Shown: positions 37,601-52,600 of the stretch, piece after piece
Numbering within the stretch: position 1 is the first letter of the stretch
Layout: the number at the start of each line of letters is the position of its first letter
Source of the DNA: Caprimulgus europaeus
Lineage: Eukaryota > Chordata > Aves > Caprimulgiformes > Caprimulgidae
Reading direction: 5' to 3'
Length of the DNA: 64,000 bases
Assembly (NCBI GenBank): GCA_907165065.1
Contig: OU015532.1
Location: 36,684,339-36,748,338, forward strand
Program-made: the position numbers and the translations under genes
The notes under the pieces: model-generated
What the model was told of the DNA's origin: nothing
The model's database searches: none
Seen by the model: the letters and a program-made list of their open reading frames with translations, nothing else

Positions 37601-40600
37601 TGAGATCAGCTGTTTCCTTTGGAGATTGGCTATCATAGCTCTGCCTGTGTAGTTGTGCTGATAGATTCTTTAAGGTATATAACTGTTGAATACTGTAAAA
37701 TAACTGTTTATGGCCTGTCTACCTGTTTGATAATTTTCTTGCTTAAATGTTTCACAGAACATCAGCTTGCAGCCTCCAGGAGATACTGCTCTTTAATCAG
37801 GTGCTCCAGCTTTAAGAAACGAAGTAGATCTCAAAGGTACAAGACAGGTGGGTTGAAAAAGAGACTTGGAGAAGACACCTGTGAAATGTGCATAATTTTG
37901 CTGAGCTCATAGCTGAATGCAATCATGTTTCATGAACTATGAGCAGAGAATTAGATTTATTTCATTTAGTTTTCTAACTGGTTTGAAGTGTCTTATTCCA
38001 GTTCCACTTGGATTGAGCTTGTTTTCCTAAAACTCACTTGCACAACTAAAAGATAATTAATTTTAAATTCAGGTAAGAAAATAAATTTTCATACATAGTC
38101 TGATTTGGAGCAGGGAAGAACTTTGCAACTACAGTACCAGTTCTTCCCTTTCTCCACTCTGTCCAATGACTGCTCGGTATATTTTCATTCCTATCGTAAT
38201 AGTATCAAGGATGTGAGTTTCTAGGAATTTGTGGCTTAAGTTGGTAGCCTTAGGAGAAAGTTGAGTTCCTCACCCTTTTTCTGTTTAGCCTTTAAAAGGT
38301 ATGTCTGGTTTTGTGGGATGTTCCAAAATAAGAAGCTTTAAAGTATCTGACATGAGTCACTAATGGCCACTCCAACATAGTCTCTTGCCTAACATTTTCT
38401 TCAGATCAGCAGTTTTTGCATTTATCAGTCATGACTCTTGAAGATACTCTTGAAGATCTCTTGTGGTTGCCTGATCTGTAAGTTTTAATTACTTTGTCTA
38501 GACAAAGTGCATTTAATATGTTGGTTTTGATTTGTTTCCATTTTAGATGGGAAAGAGGGAACTTCCAGTCCATCGTTAGAAAGTACAAGTAGCGAGCTAA
38601 GCACCAGCACCTCAGGTATTGAGCCACAGAAGTAATATTTTTTTGTCTTGTCAGTGTGCATGATGAAGTTTTTGCTTGACTAGTTAATGTGAATTACTAC
38701 TCTGTGCAGGACAGAGTTAGACCTTTTCAATTCTCAGAACTCCCATTTTTGTCTGTATTTTTTCTAATTAGAGTAGTATATCCCTCTTCTGGAATAAGAA
38801 AATTATTTTTTTCTTGATATTTTTGGTTTTTTAGGAAACAGTATGTAACGTAGTGATGTGCAAACCATCAAAAAAGCTAACAGACTGGTAGCCATGTAAC
38901 CTAAAACATGCTTAGGTGTGCTAAATTGATTTAATAATTAGATCCAATACTTAATAATTCTCCCTTTATCCATAATGAACCAGTGCCCTAGCATTGCATC
39001 CACATTATGTAGCTGCTAAACAGTGTTACATTTGGATGAGAACCAAACTGAAAGTTCTGACCAAATAGTGAAATATTACCGGAATTTGTAACAAGATGTT
39101 CATGTTGACCTCTTTACCCTAGAACTTCCTTGTGACTCATCTGTATGTTTGTGTTAAATATGTGAAGTGCTGTTATCTGATAGTTGTCTGTTACCTGGTG
39201 AAATGTGGGGTTTTGGGAGTTTTTTTTGTGATAGCATACTGATTAATTCTGTTGTCTTGCAGAGGGAAGTACCAGTAATGTGTCTGGCTCTAGTGATTTG
39301 GAAAGCAGGGTGAGGCCACATCAGCAAAACCCCCTCATTCCTATGATGCTTTCCCCACCAGAATCGCTGTTAGTTTCTTGTGTTTTGAGAGGAAACTTCG
39401 TAGAAGCCCATCAGGTAAATGAGTTGCATATATTTTGTGCAATTAAAGATCTAATTTGATAATTATATTTGTGGATGTGGTAGCTGGTGAAATTCCTGCT
39501 TCTGCCTTAGCAAGCATAGGGCTGAAACATCTGCATTCCAAGTGAAAAGGTCACTTGAGAAGTAGAAGCAAGTGAAAGGAACAAAGATATTCCAAACCAA
39601 CATCACAGAATCACAGAATGTTAGGGATTGGAAGGGACCTCCCAAAGATGATGTTGGTTTGTTTGGGTTTTTTTTCCCTTGTTATATAAAAATGCTTTCT
39701 TTTGAAAACATGAGTTTTCAAAGTGTGACAATGTTTTATGAGAGCTGGACAAGTTTAGTGTTCAGATGAATGAAGAACACAGAGAGCTCATGTGAAGCCT
39801 GATGTGAAAGCAGCATCTAAACTGCTACTGTAGTCAGTGAATCAAAATCATAACGCTCTGCCACCTGTAAGCTCGGCAGGAATGTGCAAATATATTCCAT
39901 ACCCAAAGCAGAGCCAAGGTGGTGATTACCTTTGTTTGAAGGTGTGTTTTGGGGCTAAATTCAAGGTACTGAAAACAAGCAGAAAGGTTTCGAATTGATA
40001 GTCTGCATATTTGTAGCTCTTTGCTCCCTCACAGCTGTGCGTACCTTTCTCTATGTGGCTTTTGGGCTGATGCTCTGAAAAAACACCTTGAAGCAGTGAC
40101 CTGGCTGAGTGTCACATAGTGGTATCAGAGCAGTTAATGTCATTTAAGCATTGCATTGGCAGCAAGTTACTGCTCAACTCATTACTTCTGTTTGACATTC
40201 AAGCATACCACTTCATCTTTTCCCTACTTACAGGCCAAAAGCAGCATTTTATTTCACTTTGTTACTTTGAATTTCAGATTGCTGATGATAAAGAGTTCAA
40301 GCTTGGCTTCTTTTCTGTTGGTTCGATAATAGGAACTTGCACGGCTGTGTTTATCTACTGTATTTAAATTTCTAGAAGATATTCCTTACTGAATAAGAAT
40401 TTGTTTAAAATACTTTACTTTGGAAGCTCAACTTGGTAGAAACCCAACTTGGTAGATTTATTTCATTAAATAATGTATTAAAATAATGAAGATACATTCT
40501 GAAAGGTGTGATTTACAAAAACTAATTCAACTCCAGCCTTGGAGCAAATAATAGCTGAGATTTAGAAAAACAGTTGAAAAAATGTTTCTAAGGTCCTGTT

Positions 40601-43600
40601 TGTCAGGCACTGAAAGCTCTCTAGAAAAAAAAACAAAAACATTTCAGCTGTCTGTGTCTGTGAGAGCATTTTTCAGTTAGAGTATCTGTTTTATTTTATT
40701 CTGCCATCTTCTCTAAAAACCCCAAAACTCTTTGACCTTTGCAAACTTCTTTTGACATGCTCTGTATTTACACTTGCTGTTATTTTTGGAAGGTGGCTCT
40801 GATGTTTAATCTGCATGCCTCACCTTGCTATGGCGAATTGGTTTTCATGGAGCGCTACCAGGAGGCGGTGCGAGAAATGGCGAGAGTGGAGCACAATATT
40901 GAGAATCAAGGGGCAGATGGCACTGGAGGCATCCGGAAATCTGGCAGTGGCCGTTCGACACTGCAGGCTATTGGGAATGCAGCAGCAGCTGGTAAGGACT
41001 GGCCTTTTTGAGTTCTTCTCATAAAAGGTGAGGGAGAAGTGTAAAGTAGGAGAAAGCAATTTGAATACTGTCATCATGAGTACAACAGCTGTTCAGAGAG
41101 TAAGTGGTGGTTCTTTGTCTTAAAAGGAGACTAAGAATGCTGAAACTTGCTGTTGGTGCCCAATTAGTTTTGTCTGTTCTGCAGTAATTGGTCCATGAAG
41201 CAGATCACCTACTGTATTACTTTCCTAGAGGATTAGAGAATAATTATCCATGACGGGATGTGAATAAATATGCTGTTTAATTAGAGATTGTGTGTTTTGC
41301 TGATGCATGTAGGTATGGTATTTTATTCCATCTCGGATGTTACTGATAAATTGCTTGCAACTTCTGGAAGTCTTGCCCCTACTCTCCAAGAAAACTTCTG
41401 GTTCAGCAACATCCAGCTGGAGCACACTGATCCTCTGCGGGAAGTCCTTGAGGACCTCAGTCCTTCAGCAATGGCAGCGTTTGACCTAGCTTGTACTCAG
41501 TGCCATCTTTGGAAGACATGCAAACAGCTTTTGGAAACAGCAGAAAGAAGACTGTACAACAGCCTTGAAACTCGGGGTAGGTTTTTGATTTTTGTCTTTT
41601 TCAACCTGGGCCTGGGAGTGGAAGATGCCTCTCTCTGCTGTGGTGTTTGTGCTAACACCTGAGTCTTACATCTCGTTTTGTACTTTCCTGTTAGTTTCTC
41701 CTTTTTCCACTCCTAACTTCTATTTTGTCCCCCTTTGCTCCATGGCTGTTCCAGGACACCGACCTGACTTTGTTTTACTACACTCTGAAGGTGTGAAGGG
41801 TTTCCCAGCAGTTCTCCAGCAAATAAGTAAAATTCTCAACTATTCCTGCACATCACAAGGGCAATCCAAGCCAGGTAGTATGCTTTGCTGAAAAGATTTT
41901 TCTGGTGAAATGTGCTTAAATAAAATTTTTGCCTTCAGTTGCAACGGAAATTTGAACTTAAAATTTTTAGCTTAGTGTTTAAAACAAGAAAAGATTGGGG
42001 GGGGGGGGGGGAGGGCAAGCTCAATTCTGAATTAACTAGTTTGGCAAACTAGCTTTATTATAATACAATTGGTTTTGTAGGCCTTTTTCTGTGCAAAAAT
42101 ATCTTTGTTATGGTTGCGGTTTCTTTCTCCCTCTTTGTAGAGGTCTCAGATGAGAAAATAGGAAGTCATTTTCGATGCAGTATTGTACACCTTCTGCAAG
42201 CTTGCTACCCTGCCTTGACTGAAGAAAGTATTATTAATGAAATTATTTTATCACAAAATCTGGATCAAATCCTAAAAGCACTGACACATGTTGAACGTTC
42301 TATGGGTGAGTTATTTTTGTGGTTGTAAAGGCTGACAAATGGATACAGATTTTTGTTTTGGCCTGTGCACATAACTATAAATCTAGTAGTAATGCTCTTT
42401 GACATATGAATAAATATATATATATATATTTAAAATCATAAATGGCATTTCTTCTCAGAGCTAAAACTGTGAACTAGCCAGAGAAGAAAGGAAAGTATCT
42501 ATGAGTACAGCTGAGGTTGTCCTATTTTTCTTCAGTCCTAAGAAGGAATTCTTTAAGTGTATTTTAACATGACAGCATGTAGATAATTACGTGTGTCCTT
42601 ACTGTTGCTTTTTTCTTAACAAAAAGGAGAGAAACTTACAAAATTATCGTAACGTAATAACTTCCAATTTTCATAGGGCAATCGTAAAACGTCTCTTTCT
42701 TTTCTGAGGAAACCTCCCCCAGTTCCCTTTTCTCAGAGCTCTATTCATTATGTGGCACTGGGGTGTTTTATTAGTTTTTTGTTTGGTTGGTTGGTTGGTT
42801 TTTTTTTCCTTCACTCACCAAATTTCTAAATGGCTTGTATGTCTCTAAAATATTTAAAGATATTTGTATGTTTAATGAGCAAAAATTTATGAGAGCTCTA
42901 AGGGCTAAATGTTACAGAGCACAAGGGCTGGTCAACATCTCTGTTTCAGAATAAGCTTATGTGTTAATGATGCACAACTAGATACATTTTAGGCCTGCCT
43001 TCTAATATATTTCTAACTTGTCAGAGGTGTGGTTACCAATTTAGATGAACCACTGATTTATTCTGCTGTGAAAATTTCTCTTGCTTTCAATAAAATTGCA
43101 ATGCCCAGTTGAGGTCTTTAGCTGCAGAGAGAAAATTAGGCTCTGTCTCTTCGGCCCCACCCCTCCCCATTCCTTTTTGGCATTTAATACTTACTTAAAT
43201 CTTGGATATATGTTTATTCTTTCAAACCAGACTCTAAAGGGAGCCTGCTTGGTGCCTTGGTGGAGCAGGCCTCTCTCAAACCTACAGAGCTGCAGAAGCA
43301 CCTGGTTTGGAATCAAACACAGCTCCTGCTGAGAACTCTTGACCAACATGTCCAAACCATGGCAGAGAGCAACACGCAGACAAACTTTGTGAAGACCTTC
43401 TTTGACTACACCACTACACTGGCAGCTGTTGTGCTACGAAGCCTTAATGCAGAGCTAGGTAAGGGGTTTCTGCTGGGAGGGCTGAGCCTAGGTGAAGATA
43501 CCCAGACTGTGTAGTCTGGCCTGATTCTGGAAAGTAATTGTGCAGAAATAGTTCCTTGCCAAATGTGCCTACTACCTGTAAATAGTCAGATCAGATCTTT

Positions 43601-46600
43601 TGATCAACTGATTATTGCACTGTTTTTTTTTTAAATTTCTTAAACCTAGGCCACTCACAGCTAATATAAAAATAACAGATGGCAGTAGGAAAATGAGAAC
43701 AGAAACACTTAACTACCGACCCAGATTCTGCACTTTGATTAGACAAAACAAACAACCCTTGACCTCCCAATGAGTGACCAAAAATTCTGGTCATTACTCT
43801 GTAAGAAAAGATTGATTTTTGCATTTAGTGGATCAGCAGCACTTTTCAGCTGCATCAGAGGCAACCAGTGCTCTGCTGCTCCACAGGCATAGAAGAGTGT
43901 GTAGAAGGCTATGCAGAGGTAACCAGGCAGAATTTTTCCATAGAATCAGCAGATGATGGTGGTCCATGAAAAGAAATGCACCATCAGCACATACAGCTAT
44001 CAGAAGGACAGAACAACTCACTGTGCTAGGAGAAAAAACACTTGTCTGTTTTCTAAAGTGGACACTAATTGAGCTGCACTAATATAAAATACCACAGTAC
44101 AGATTTCAGAGAACACCTTCCTAAGGGGATAAGAAAAAAGGGCAAAGATCAGTTTTCAGGCATGCTGGTTCAGCTCAGGTCACTACCATGCCAACCATAA
44201 CTTCTGTATGGACGTGGTTCAATCCTTATTGACTGATTGCCAAAGACAAAAAAAATGTGCAGTATTTAAAGGCTGAGTGAGTTTAGGGGACATTTTGTTG
44301 TACTGGAAGATAAATGGAAAAGGTAAATTTACGAGAATCTGCGTAGAGTTACTCAACATAAATCAGTAGTGAATACAAAGGCTTTTCAGCAATACTGGCC
44401 AGGGTTTCACTTCTTTTGTAAAAGTAGCTGTGCCTCTGTGAGTTTTCTCTGCCTTTGCTCACTTTGACTTGAATAGAGCATGGACTCATTAATCTACATC
44501 CAGAGACTCTCCAGAAACCAATACTGCACTCTTACCTCTCACCACAAATACATGTTTTGGTGAAAGTTTGAAGTAGAGTTGCTAAACTGTTTGAACCTAG
44601 ATCTTTCTTAAAGGCCAAAGACTCTCTGCTCTACCTGTTTCAGTAATAGGTCCAGTAAAATGTGAGCCAGTGGTGAAAGTTTCAGGGGTATGTCATAATC
44701 ACAAATACCTTGCAATTAAATTTGGATTTTAGCACACTAATGTGAAAGCAGACCTTTGAATTTAGTCAAAGAAGTTTCAGACTCAGGCTCTTAAAATTTG
44801 TGTTCCTAAAATATGACTTGGTTGGTGTATTCAGCTAATATGTTTGTATTATAATAAATGTTCTGATTTTTTTAAAAAGATATATCTGCAGAAGTGAAAA
44901 TGGGGAACCCTTTCATACTGTTACAGCAGAGTCCATCTCAGCTGCTCTCCCAGCTTGTGTTTGAGAAACAGGTTCACCCTGACAGGTTGGTGCTTTTCAG
45001 ATTATACTTATCTAGGTTATTGGCATGTTGGTGACTTTGGACCTCAGCCAGGATTGAATTCTTCTCTGGCTACTTAGTATAGGTAGTGCAGCCTGCCGTG
45101 TCCCACCAGCTGATCACAATGCTGCAAGGATTGGTGTGCAGGGATATGGAAAACAGTGGCTCCATATTCTTAACAGTTACTGTCTGTTGTGAAGAGAGAG
45201 TGCATTTATGTGTATTTTTTTTACTTGAATGTGTGACAGTTCAGAGCAGTGGACTTAGCAATGTAATAATATAATTTAGACCAGTAGGGCTTCTTAAAAA
45301 TACAGCTGGGCATGGCTCTTGCTGTGGTTAGTAGGTAAACTGGATAATCTAAGGGCCTTCCATCGCAAATTACTAAATTAGGCTGGCATGGAAAGTATCT
45401 GATTTGATGAAGTAGCTCTTTAGAAAATATGAGCACTATTGGTGAACCATTTATTATGTCACATTTAGGTAGAAGTCAGTGTTTGAGGAGGAAGTCCATT
45501 TTCTTTAAAGAAACAACAGCATAAGCTCTGAGTTATCAGTGTTGTCCTGTATACATTTTTTTCATCCTTGGTAAACATAGGATGTGTATTCTTCCCCTTT
45601 GTGTGTAACTGTGAAGAATATTAGGGGGCTTGTGTTCACAAAACCCTTGGAAGATTTACAAAAATAAGTAAAGTACCTTTTATATGTGCTGGGTAAGTGG
45701 ATTCTGTTTTCATTCCTGCAGGCTTTCTTCTCTCTTGGCTAAAGAAGAGTTGAACCTGAATGTGCAGCAAGTTATTGTTAACTGTTGCTGTGAACCCCTG
45801 TCCTTGTGCACTGCAAGGCAAAACAGCCAGGCAAAGTCTCTTCTGACAAACATCAGCAACTTAGCACAGCAGTGTGCATTCCGCTGCCTGCCAGATCTTG
45901 AAATACCTGTTCACAGTTCTGCAGTGGTCTCTGAGGATATCTCCACTCAGGCCTCATCCTCTGTGAATGACTTGAGCCAGCACACACTCACTGCCTCCTC
46001 CCTGGACTTCCTAAAGTCTCAGTCGAAGCTAATGGCCGCAGTGGCATGTCTGAGTGCATCTAACATACAGAAAATTCCCAAATCCAGTTTGTCTTGGATG
46101 GAATTTCGGGGCAAACGGGAGGTGCCCTTAGGTTTGGAACAGATTTCCAGGGAATGTGGGGCATTGTTGAAGGAGTTCCCAATACTGGAACGATTTCTTC
46201 TTGCTATGTTTGAGCCACTTCAGAATCAGCAAGAGGAAGGTGGCAGTTTGGCTACTGTCTTCTCTGGCAAGACACACATATCTCTGGTTCTCCTAGGATT
46301 GCATTCCACCACAGCTGTTAAGGTATTAATGGGAGTCTTTGAACAAGCTCTTGCTGCAGGGGATTGGGACAGAGCTCTCCAGGTCTTGGATCTCTACAGT
46401 CAGGATGTGGAGGAGCTGGTCAGTGTGAAGGATGCTGTGCTGAGCTGTGCAGCTGCTGAAGGTGAGAAGGGTTAAGTCAGCCTTTTTTCCCTTCATGTTT
46501 TTCTTTTTTTCTTTTAGTGTTTTTTTGGGTTTTTTTTGGGGGTGTTGGTTTGGTTTTGGTTTTGTTGTTTTGGGTTTTTTGGGGGTTTTTTTTAATGAAG

Positions 46601-49600
46601 AGTACAGCCTGGATCAGGAGGTGAAAACTAAGGTAGTGGTCCTTGGGCAAATCCAAACCAGAAAGAGACCTCTTCCCTTCCTTCATCCAAAACTTGCTTT
46701 CTCTGATGGTGTAGTTTCTACTTTGCAAATGTGCCAATCCTGACCAATTTAGTACAAGAGAACTGGAATGCACCTCTGGTGTTATTTGTGTGTAGAGAGC
46801 TGATACATCAAGAGACATTAATCATAGTACTGTTAATGGAACATCTCTTACAGCAGTGTTATTGTCATACATGGATGATGTATCCTGTGCAAGGATGTAC
46901 CTTTTGTAGTCTAAACTTAATTAAGTGTCCCATCTTAGCTTTAGTTACTTCCGGAGAATCTGATGCTTGGGGTGAGTCTAGCATAGGTTTTTCAGCACTA
47001 TACTGTTTATTTTGTTCTTTTGGTGATGTGATCTTGTGAGAATCTTTTTTTTTTTTTTTCATTTTCTGAATTGCAGAAACTGAGTTTCAAACTGGTGGTT
47101 TGTTTCCCCCACAGGTAAGGATGGTTGGCAGTACTTGTTCCCTGTCAAGAATGCAACACTGAGAAGTAGGCTGGCCTTGCGCTGTCTGGACAAATGGCCC
47201 ATTGATGCCTGTTTGGAAATCCTAGCTTATTGCATTTCTGATTTGGGCATAACTGATGAACTAAAAGCCAGTCTGCAGAGCAAGAAGAACGAACTTCAGG
47301 TTTTTCAAAAGGTACAAAGTCATTCTTTAAGTAACCAGTGAGATGAAATAGGCAGCAGGCAGGAAATATGCTTGCCCTTTGAAAAAGTTTTAGCTTTTGA
47401 TTCTTTTTTTGACCATAGTAGCTTTTCAAGTCTTTCATCCAAAATAGTCCATGTGCTTTCTGTGCTGTAGTATCCATTTAACACTCTGCTTCCATCCTTC
47501 ATAATTTTTCCACTCTCCTATTAGCATTCAGATCTGTGAACACAGTTAGACATAAACATCTGTGTGAGGCCACTTTTTTTGCAAAGTCTTTGTTTTTTCA
47601 TTCTGTACAAATGCCAGAGCCTCTGGAAGCTTTCTATGGCAATTCCATCACTTTATAAGCTTGAGAGGTGCAGATGTACCTAGGCATGGTATACAGGACT
47701 AGTGGTCCAATAAGGGTGTCTGTATTGCAGTCAGTTCTTCTAAATGCAGGGTACTGCAGGTATCCCAAGTTAAGTCAGACTAGCTGGCCTGGAGTTCAGC
47801 ACAGACTGAAAAGCCAGAGCAAAAAAAGTCATAAATTCCTGCTGAGCTCTGGCTGATGGTGGTTTTGCTGACAGTTAGCTTAGTTGTCTCTCTGTTAGTG
47901 CCAGCAGTGTCTGCAGTGTACTTTTTAATCCATAATTCTTGCCATCTAGTCTCTTAAAAACCTTGCCTTATAAACATGCTTTGTAGATTCGTACCGCTGA
48001 GAAAATTGCATAGTCCTTTTTGGAGTGCAAGTGCATTGCATCATCCCAGAAAAGGTCTAGAGATAAATGTGGGTTGTCTTTTTGACTTTTTTCTTTGTAT
48101 GAAGTGACTCTTGATGTGATCAGCTCAGCTCTTTTCTTAGACTTAATGATTGCTGTAGATAAAGCTTTTAAATTTTGTGGTAACCTAACATTAACTTTTT
48201 CAGATTTTTAATGTGCAAAATGAACCCTTGTGGAATGACTGGCAGGATCTGAAAAAAGCCTGCACTGATGACCCCCAGACCATCATGAATGTAATTCTGA
48301 AAGCAAAGGTTAGACATCATGATGTGAATTTTGTTGCATTAGAATGCATTAAACTTTTAAGAGATAAATTTGTTGAAATAGTATCTTAAAACACTGGTCA
48401 TTGGAGATTACCTTGGGAGGAAGGATTCCTTTAGAGGAAGGATTCCTTTACTCATTTCTGTGATACAGAAACAAATACAGTTCTATGTTTAATGTCAGGC
48501 TTTACATGTAATAATCCTTAAGTTTAGATACAACCTGTTCTTTTCTCTTAGAATTTAGAAGACTTTAATAGCATGGCTTTTGGCATAGTATAGGCTTGAT
48601 TATTATAGAAGTACTACTGTTGTAGATCTGTCTGGCTTTAAAAGTGTCTCTCTGAAAAGCCAACTTGCTTACTGTGAGATGAGAAGGTATTCTTAATGCA
48701 GGCTGTCACTCTGACAAAGTTGTTTAAAATCTTCTTCCCCTTTTCAATGTAATTATTTACTTTTTGGATATGGGAGAGGAGTCTAAGCCACAGAATTTCT
48801 TGAGAAGTTGATCAGAACTTTAGAGAAACAGCTGTATCAAAGAGGATAGAGTTTGTCCTTTTATTTTTTATTTTTACTTTTTTTTTTAATTCTTTAGGAT
48901 TATGAGTTGTGTGAGGAGTGGGGGCACTTGTATCCTGTCCCAAGAGAAGACTTGATCAACCTTCACCGTGAGCACCTTCTCCACTTACTGGAGATGGGAG
49001 ACATGGAAAAAGCATTGCAGGTAGTAGCAAGACTCTTTCAACCTTACATCCATAGGTCAAATAAGTTGAGAACTGTTTTCTTTGCTGCCTTTGTGTGAGT
49101 TTTCATGGCCTTTTTGGTTCCATACTTAAGAGGTCTATTTGCTTAGATGTGCTTACAGTATCCTGGCTCTCCCCTGTTCAGCTTAAGTGAAAATCCAGCT
49201 TGGTGATCTGGTTGTTGGACCTGATAGCATAAATGTCACCTAATGGACATACAAGGCCACTTTTATTTGAAAAATATAATGAAGTATTTCTGTGCTGCTT
49301 GAGGAGAAGAAGCTGAAGTGAAACTAATAACAGGAATTGGACAATTGTGCTTCAGTGCCCAAATTAGTGAAGTGTGAATTCTTCTGATTTTAATAATAAT
49401 GAAGCTGTTGCTAATAATGGCATGAAATAAAGTGCAGGCTCTTTCAGACTATATAGCTCACACTCTGGAAGCAAAGTAGAGACATCTGATCACTACACTT
49501 TCTGTCCCATTCTTTGCTTAATTTTTTGTGTACTTTAAATTTTAAAAATGTTTTGATTAATAAATGGAGCAAATAGGCAATGAGTAGTCTATAGATGGAT

Positions 49601-52600
49601 TATCTAAATCAGTATTATATATGTAAGACACTTGTGCAAGTTAATTTACTTCTGGACCGTTGTAGGGCAATAATCTGTCATGGGCTGCCCATTATAAAGG
49701 CTACTTCCCAGGAATGTAGTAGGGATTCACTGTTATTTTGTTTGGTTTTGTAGCTTTTACAAAGAATTGAAGACCCTGGTATTTGCCTTGCCATCAGTGA
49801 ACAGTCCCTTGACCAGCATCTGAACTTGGCAGCCTCTCACTTCTTGGCTGATTACCTCACAGCTCACTTCTACGCAAATCTGACAACAGCACGCCGTAAC
49901 GAAATCCAGGCACTCTACATGGGATCAAAGGTGAGTAAAACTCCTGTATTTTGGGGTTAATGGCAATATATAATTATATAAGTAACTTTCTAACACATAA
50001 TATATAAAGTCTGTAGATTTTACCAGAGCATTCTTGCCATATCAGGACTAAGACCCCGAGTCTCAGGATCCAAAGGAAAGTTAGAGACGAGGGGGGAACC
50101 TTATCGCTTTCTACAACTACCTGAAAGTTGGTTGTAGTAAGGTGGAGTCAGTCCCTTCTCTGAGGTTGTAGCAAGGTGGGGTTGGTCTCTTCTCCCAAGT
50201 AACAGATGATAGGACAAGAGGAGACAGCCTCAAGTTTAGATTTGGTAATAGGGTTGTCAAGCATTGAAACAGGCAGCCCAGGGAAGTGGTTGAGTCACCA
50301 TCCCTGGGGGTATTTAAAATATGTGTAGTTGTGGTGGTTTAGTGGTGGGTTTGGCAGTGTGAGGTTTACGTTGGACTTGATCTTAAAGGTCTTTTCCAAC
50401 CAAAAGGATTCTATGATTCTATGGCTTAAAACTTCCCTTTCTCCATCTTTGCAGTTCCTATATTACAAGGTGATTGTAGCTGCCAATATGAACAGAGCAG
50501 TCTTGTGTTGGAGCTGTAGGGAGTAGAAGAATGCACAGGCTAAAAGAGAGTGGGGTGGAATAAAATAAAATCGTAGTGTTTATTAGGACAGTTCCTATCT
50601 TTGTCCCAAGTGAAAAAGAAAGCATCTTCAACTTATTTTTTGTATTGGTAACGCTGGGTGTCCTGCATATGCCCACCTGTATGGTGGTCTTTGACACTTA
50701 CATGGCATGCTTCTCCCAAGTGCTTTCCAAAGGTAGACAGTATTGCTCCTCTTTTCAGATGGCCATTGCCTTTACAGAAGTCATACAAGTTCTGGGCTCA
50801 GCCTGGGAATAGATGCATTAACCATTAGATTACCTCACTTGAATGCATGGGGGTAATGCCTATTTTGTTGTAGGACTACAAGTAGCAGCTTACTCCAATG
50901 TGTGCCACAACAGTATTTTGGTGGGCTTCCTGTTTCCTTACTTGTCCCCTCAAAGACATGATTTAATTTGGAAAGTACCCATATTAACTGTCTATCTTTA
51001 GGAGAATTGCTTTTATTTTCTCCCCTTGATGTTTCCTCAAACAATGGAAGGATAAAGATTGGGCTAATATTCTTTCCATAAGCTCATTTTAATAAGAGAA
51101 TGTGCTCTACCCTGCTACAACTTATTTGTCACAAGGTCACCAAATGTTTTCCACTCTTCAACTGCCTCTGAAATGAGACAGTGTTTTATATAATGGGAAA
51201 GTGGGAAGCTAAGTCATTTCAGCAAATTCACTCAGTAATTCTGTAACAGAAGTAGGAATAGGTCTGAGAGGTCCCACCTCCATTTTTGTCCTCTGTGTTT
51301 GTGTTGGGTCTGGCTGAGATGGAGTCAATTTTCCCCATAGCAGCCCCCATAGTGCTGTGTTTTGTATTAGCAGCTAGAAAGGTGTTGAGCATGAGACTCT
51401 TAATCTCAGGATCATGGGTTCATGCCCCATGTTGGGCACCAAAAAGGACTGTGATGGGTTGACATTGCCTGAATGCCAGGTGCTCACCAAGCCGCTCTAT
51501 CACCCAGCAGGGTGGGGAGGGGAGAAAATAAGGTGGAACAAGAAAAACACCCCAAACTCATGGGTTGAGACAAAAGGCAGTTTAATCAAAGCAAAGCTGT
51601 GCACACAGAAGCAAAAGATTAAAATATTTATTCTGTCCTTCCCGTCAGCAGGCAATGTTTGGCCGCTTCCTGGGAAGCAGAGCTTTGTATGCATGTGGAG
51701 GACAAATTGAAATAACAAATGACCCCCCTTTTCTCCTTGTGTCTCAGGTGCTGCTGACTCTGCCTGAGCCTTCCCGTGTTAACTACGTCCACCTGTGCTC
51801 AAGGCCACTGCTTGTACTGGAACAGCTCCTCATGAATATGAAGGTGGACTGGGTAGCTATGGCTGTGCAGACACTGCACCAACTCTTAGCTGGACAGGAA
51901 ATTGGTTTTACTGTAGAAGACATTGACAATTTGCTCTCCAAGTATGCAGAAAAAGCTCTCAACTTCCCTTTTGCATTAAAAGAAAAGAGATCAGGTGACT
52001 GTCCATGAGAATGCTGGCTTTCACTTGGGAAAGAGGGGCCAATTTCCCCCCAGAATCACTTCACTAATTGTGCCACAATATTTTTAGATGTGTGGCTCCA
52101 GTCTCCCTCTAGCCTAGAACATATTCTTGAAATCTTTGCCTCTCGTGTAAATAGATGTTCTCAAGGACCAACAGCTTCAAAGTTTCTTGGACTTTCCTCT
52201 TGCTCCTTTTCGGGGTCTCCTTTCTTACATGGTGTTGTTCAATTTTATTTCATTCCTGTTTAATGCAAGGTCACTGACAACTTAAGCAGTTCTAAAACCT
52301 GCAGCCAGCTGCATCTTCCCCCAAACAGAATGAAGATTTAATTTTCCATAGTCTTTCCTCCTACCAGAGCCCTGTTCCTTTTTTCATAGAAAAGACTTTT
52401 AAGCTTGTAGTTCTGTTTAACATTCTCAGCACGTTCTCCTTTCTGGTTTGCTAGTCTCTTCTCATCTGTGTTGCCTTTGATTCTCCTGCATTTGGCTCTC
52501 TGCCTTCAGGGTTTTAAAACTGGAATAGCAGAGGGTGCCACAGATAAGTCCAGTGTCTTTGTGTCGTTGTATTAAAAGCACATGGCGTGTGTACCTATCT

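Noticed and set aside
48417-48450. 17-bp tandem duplication (GAGGAAGGATTCCTTTA twice)
   Set aside because: Real, but a trivial local duplication in an intron. A similar 12-bp case is near 40434-40455.
51387-51441. tRNA-Lys gene
   Set aside because: Only positions 22-76 are present, with an encoded CCA and CpG decay. It is a retroviral primer-site extension, not a tRNA gene.
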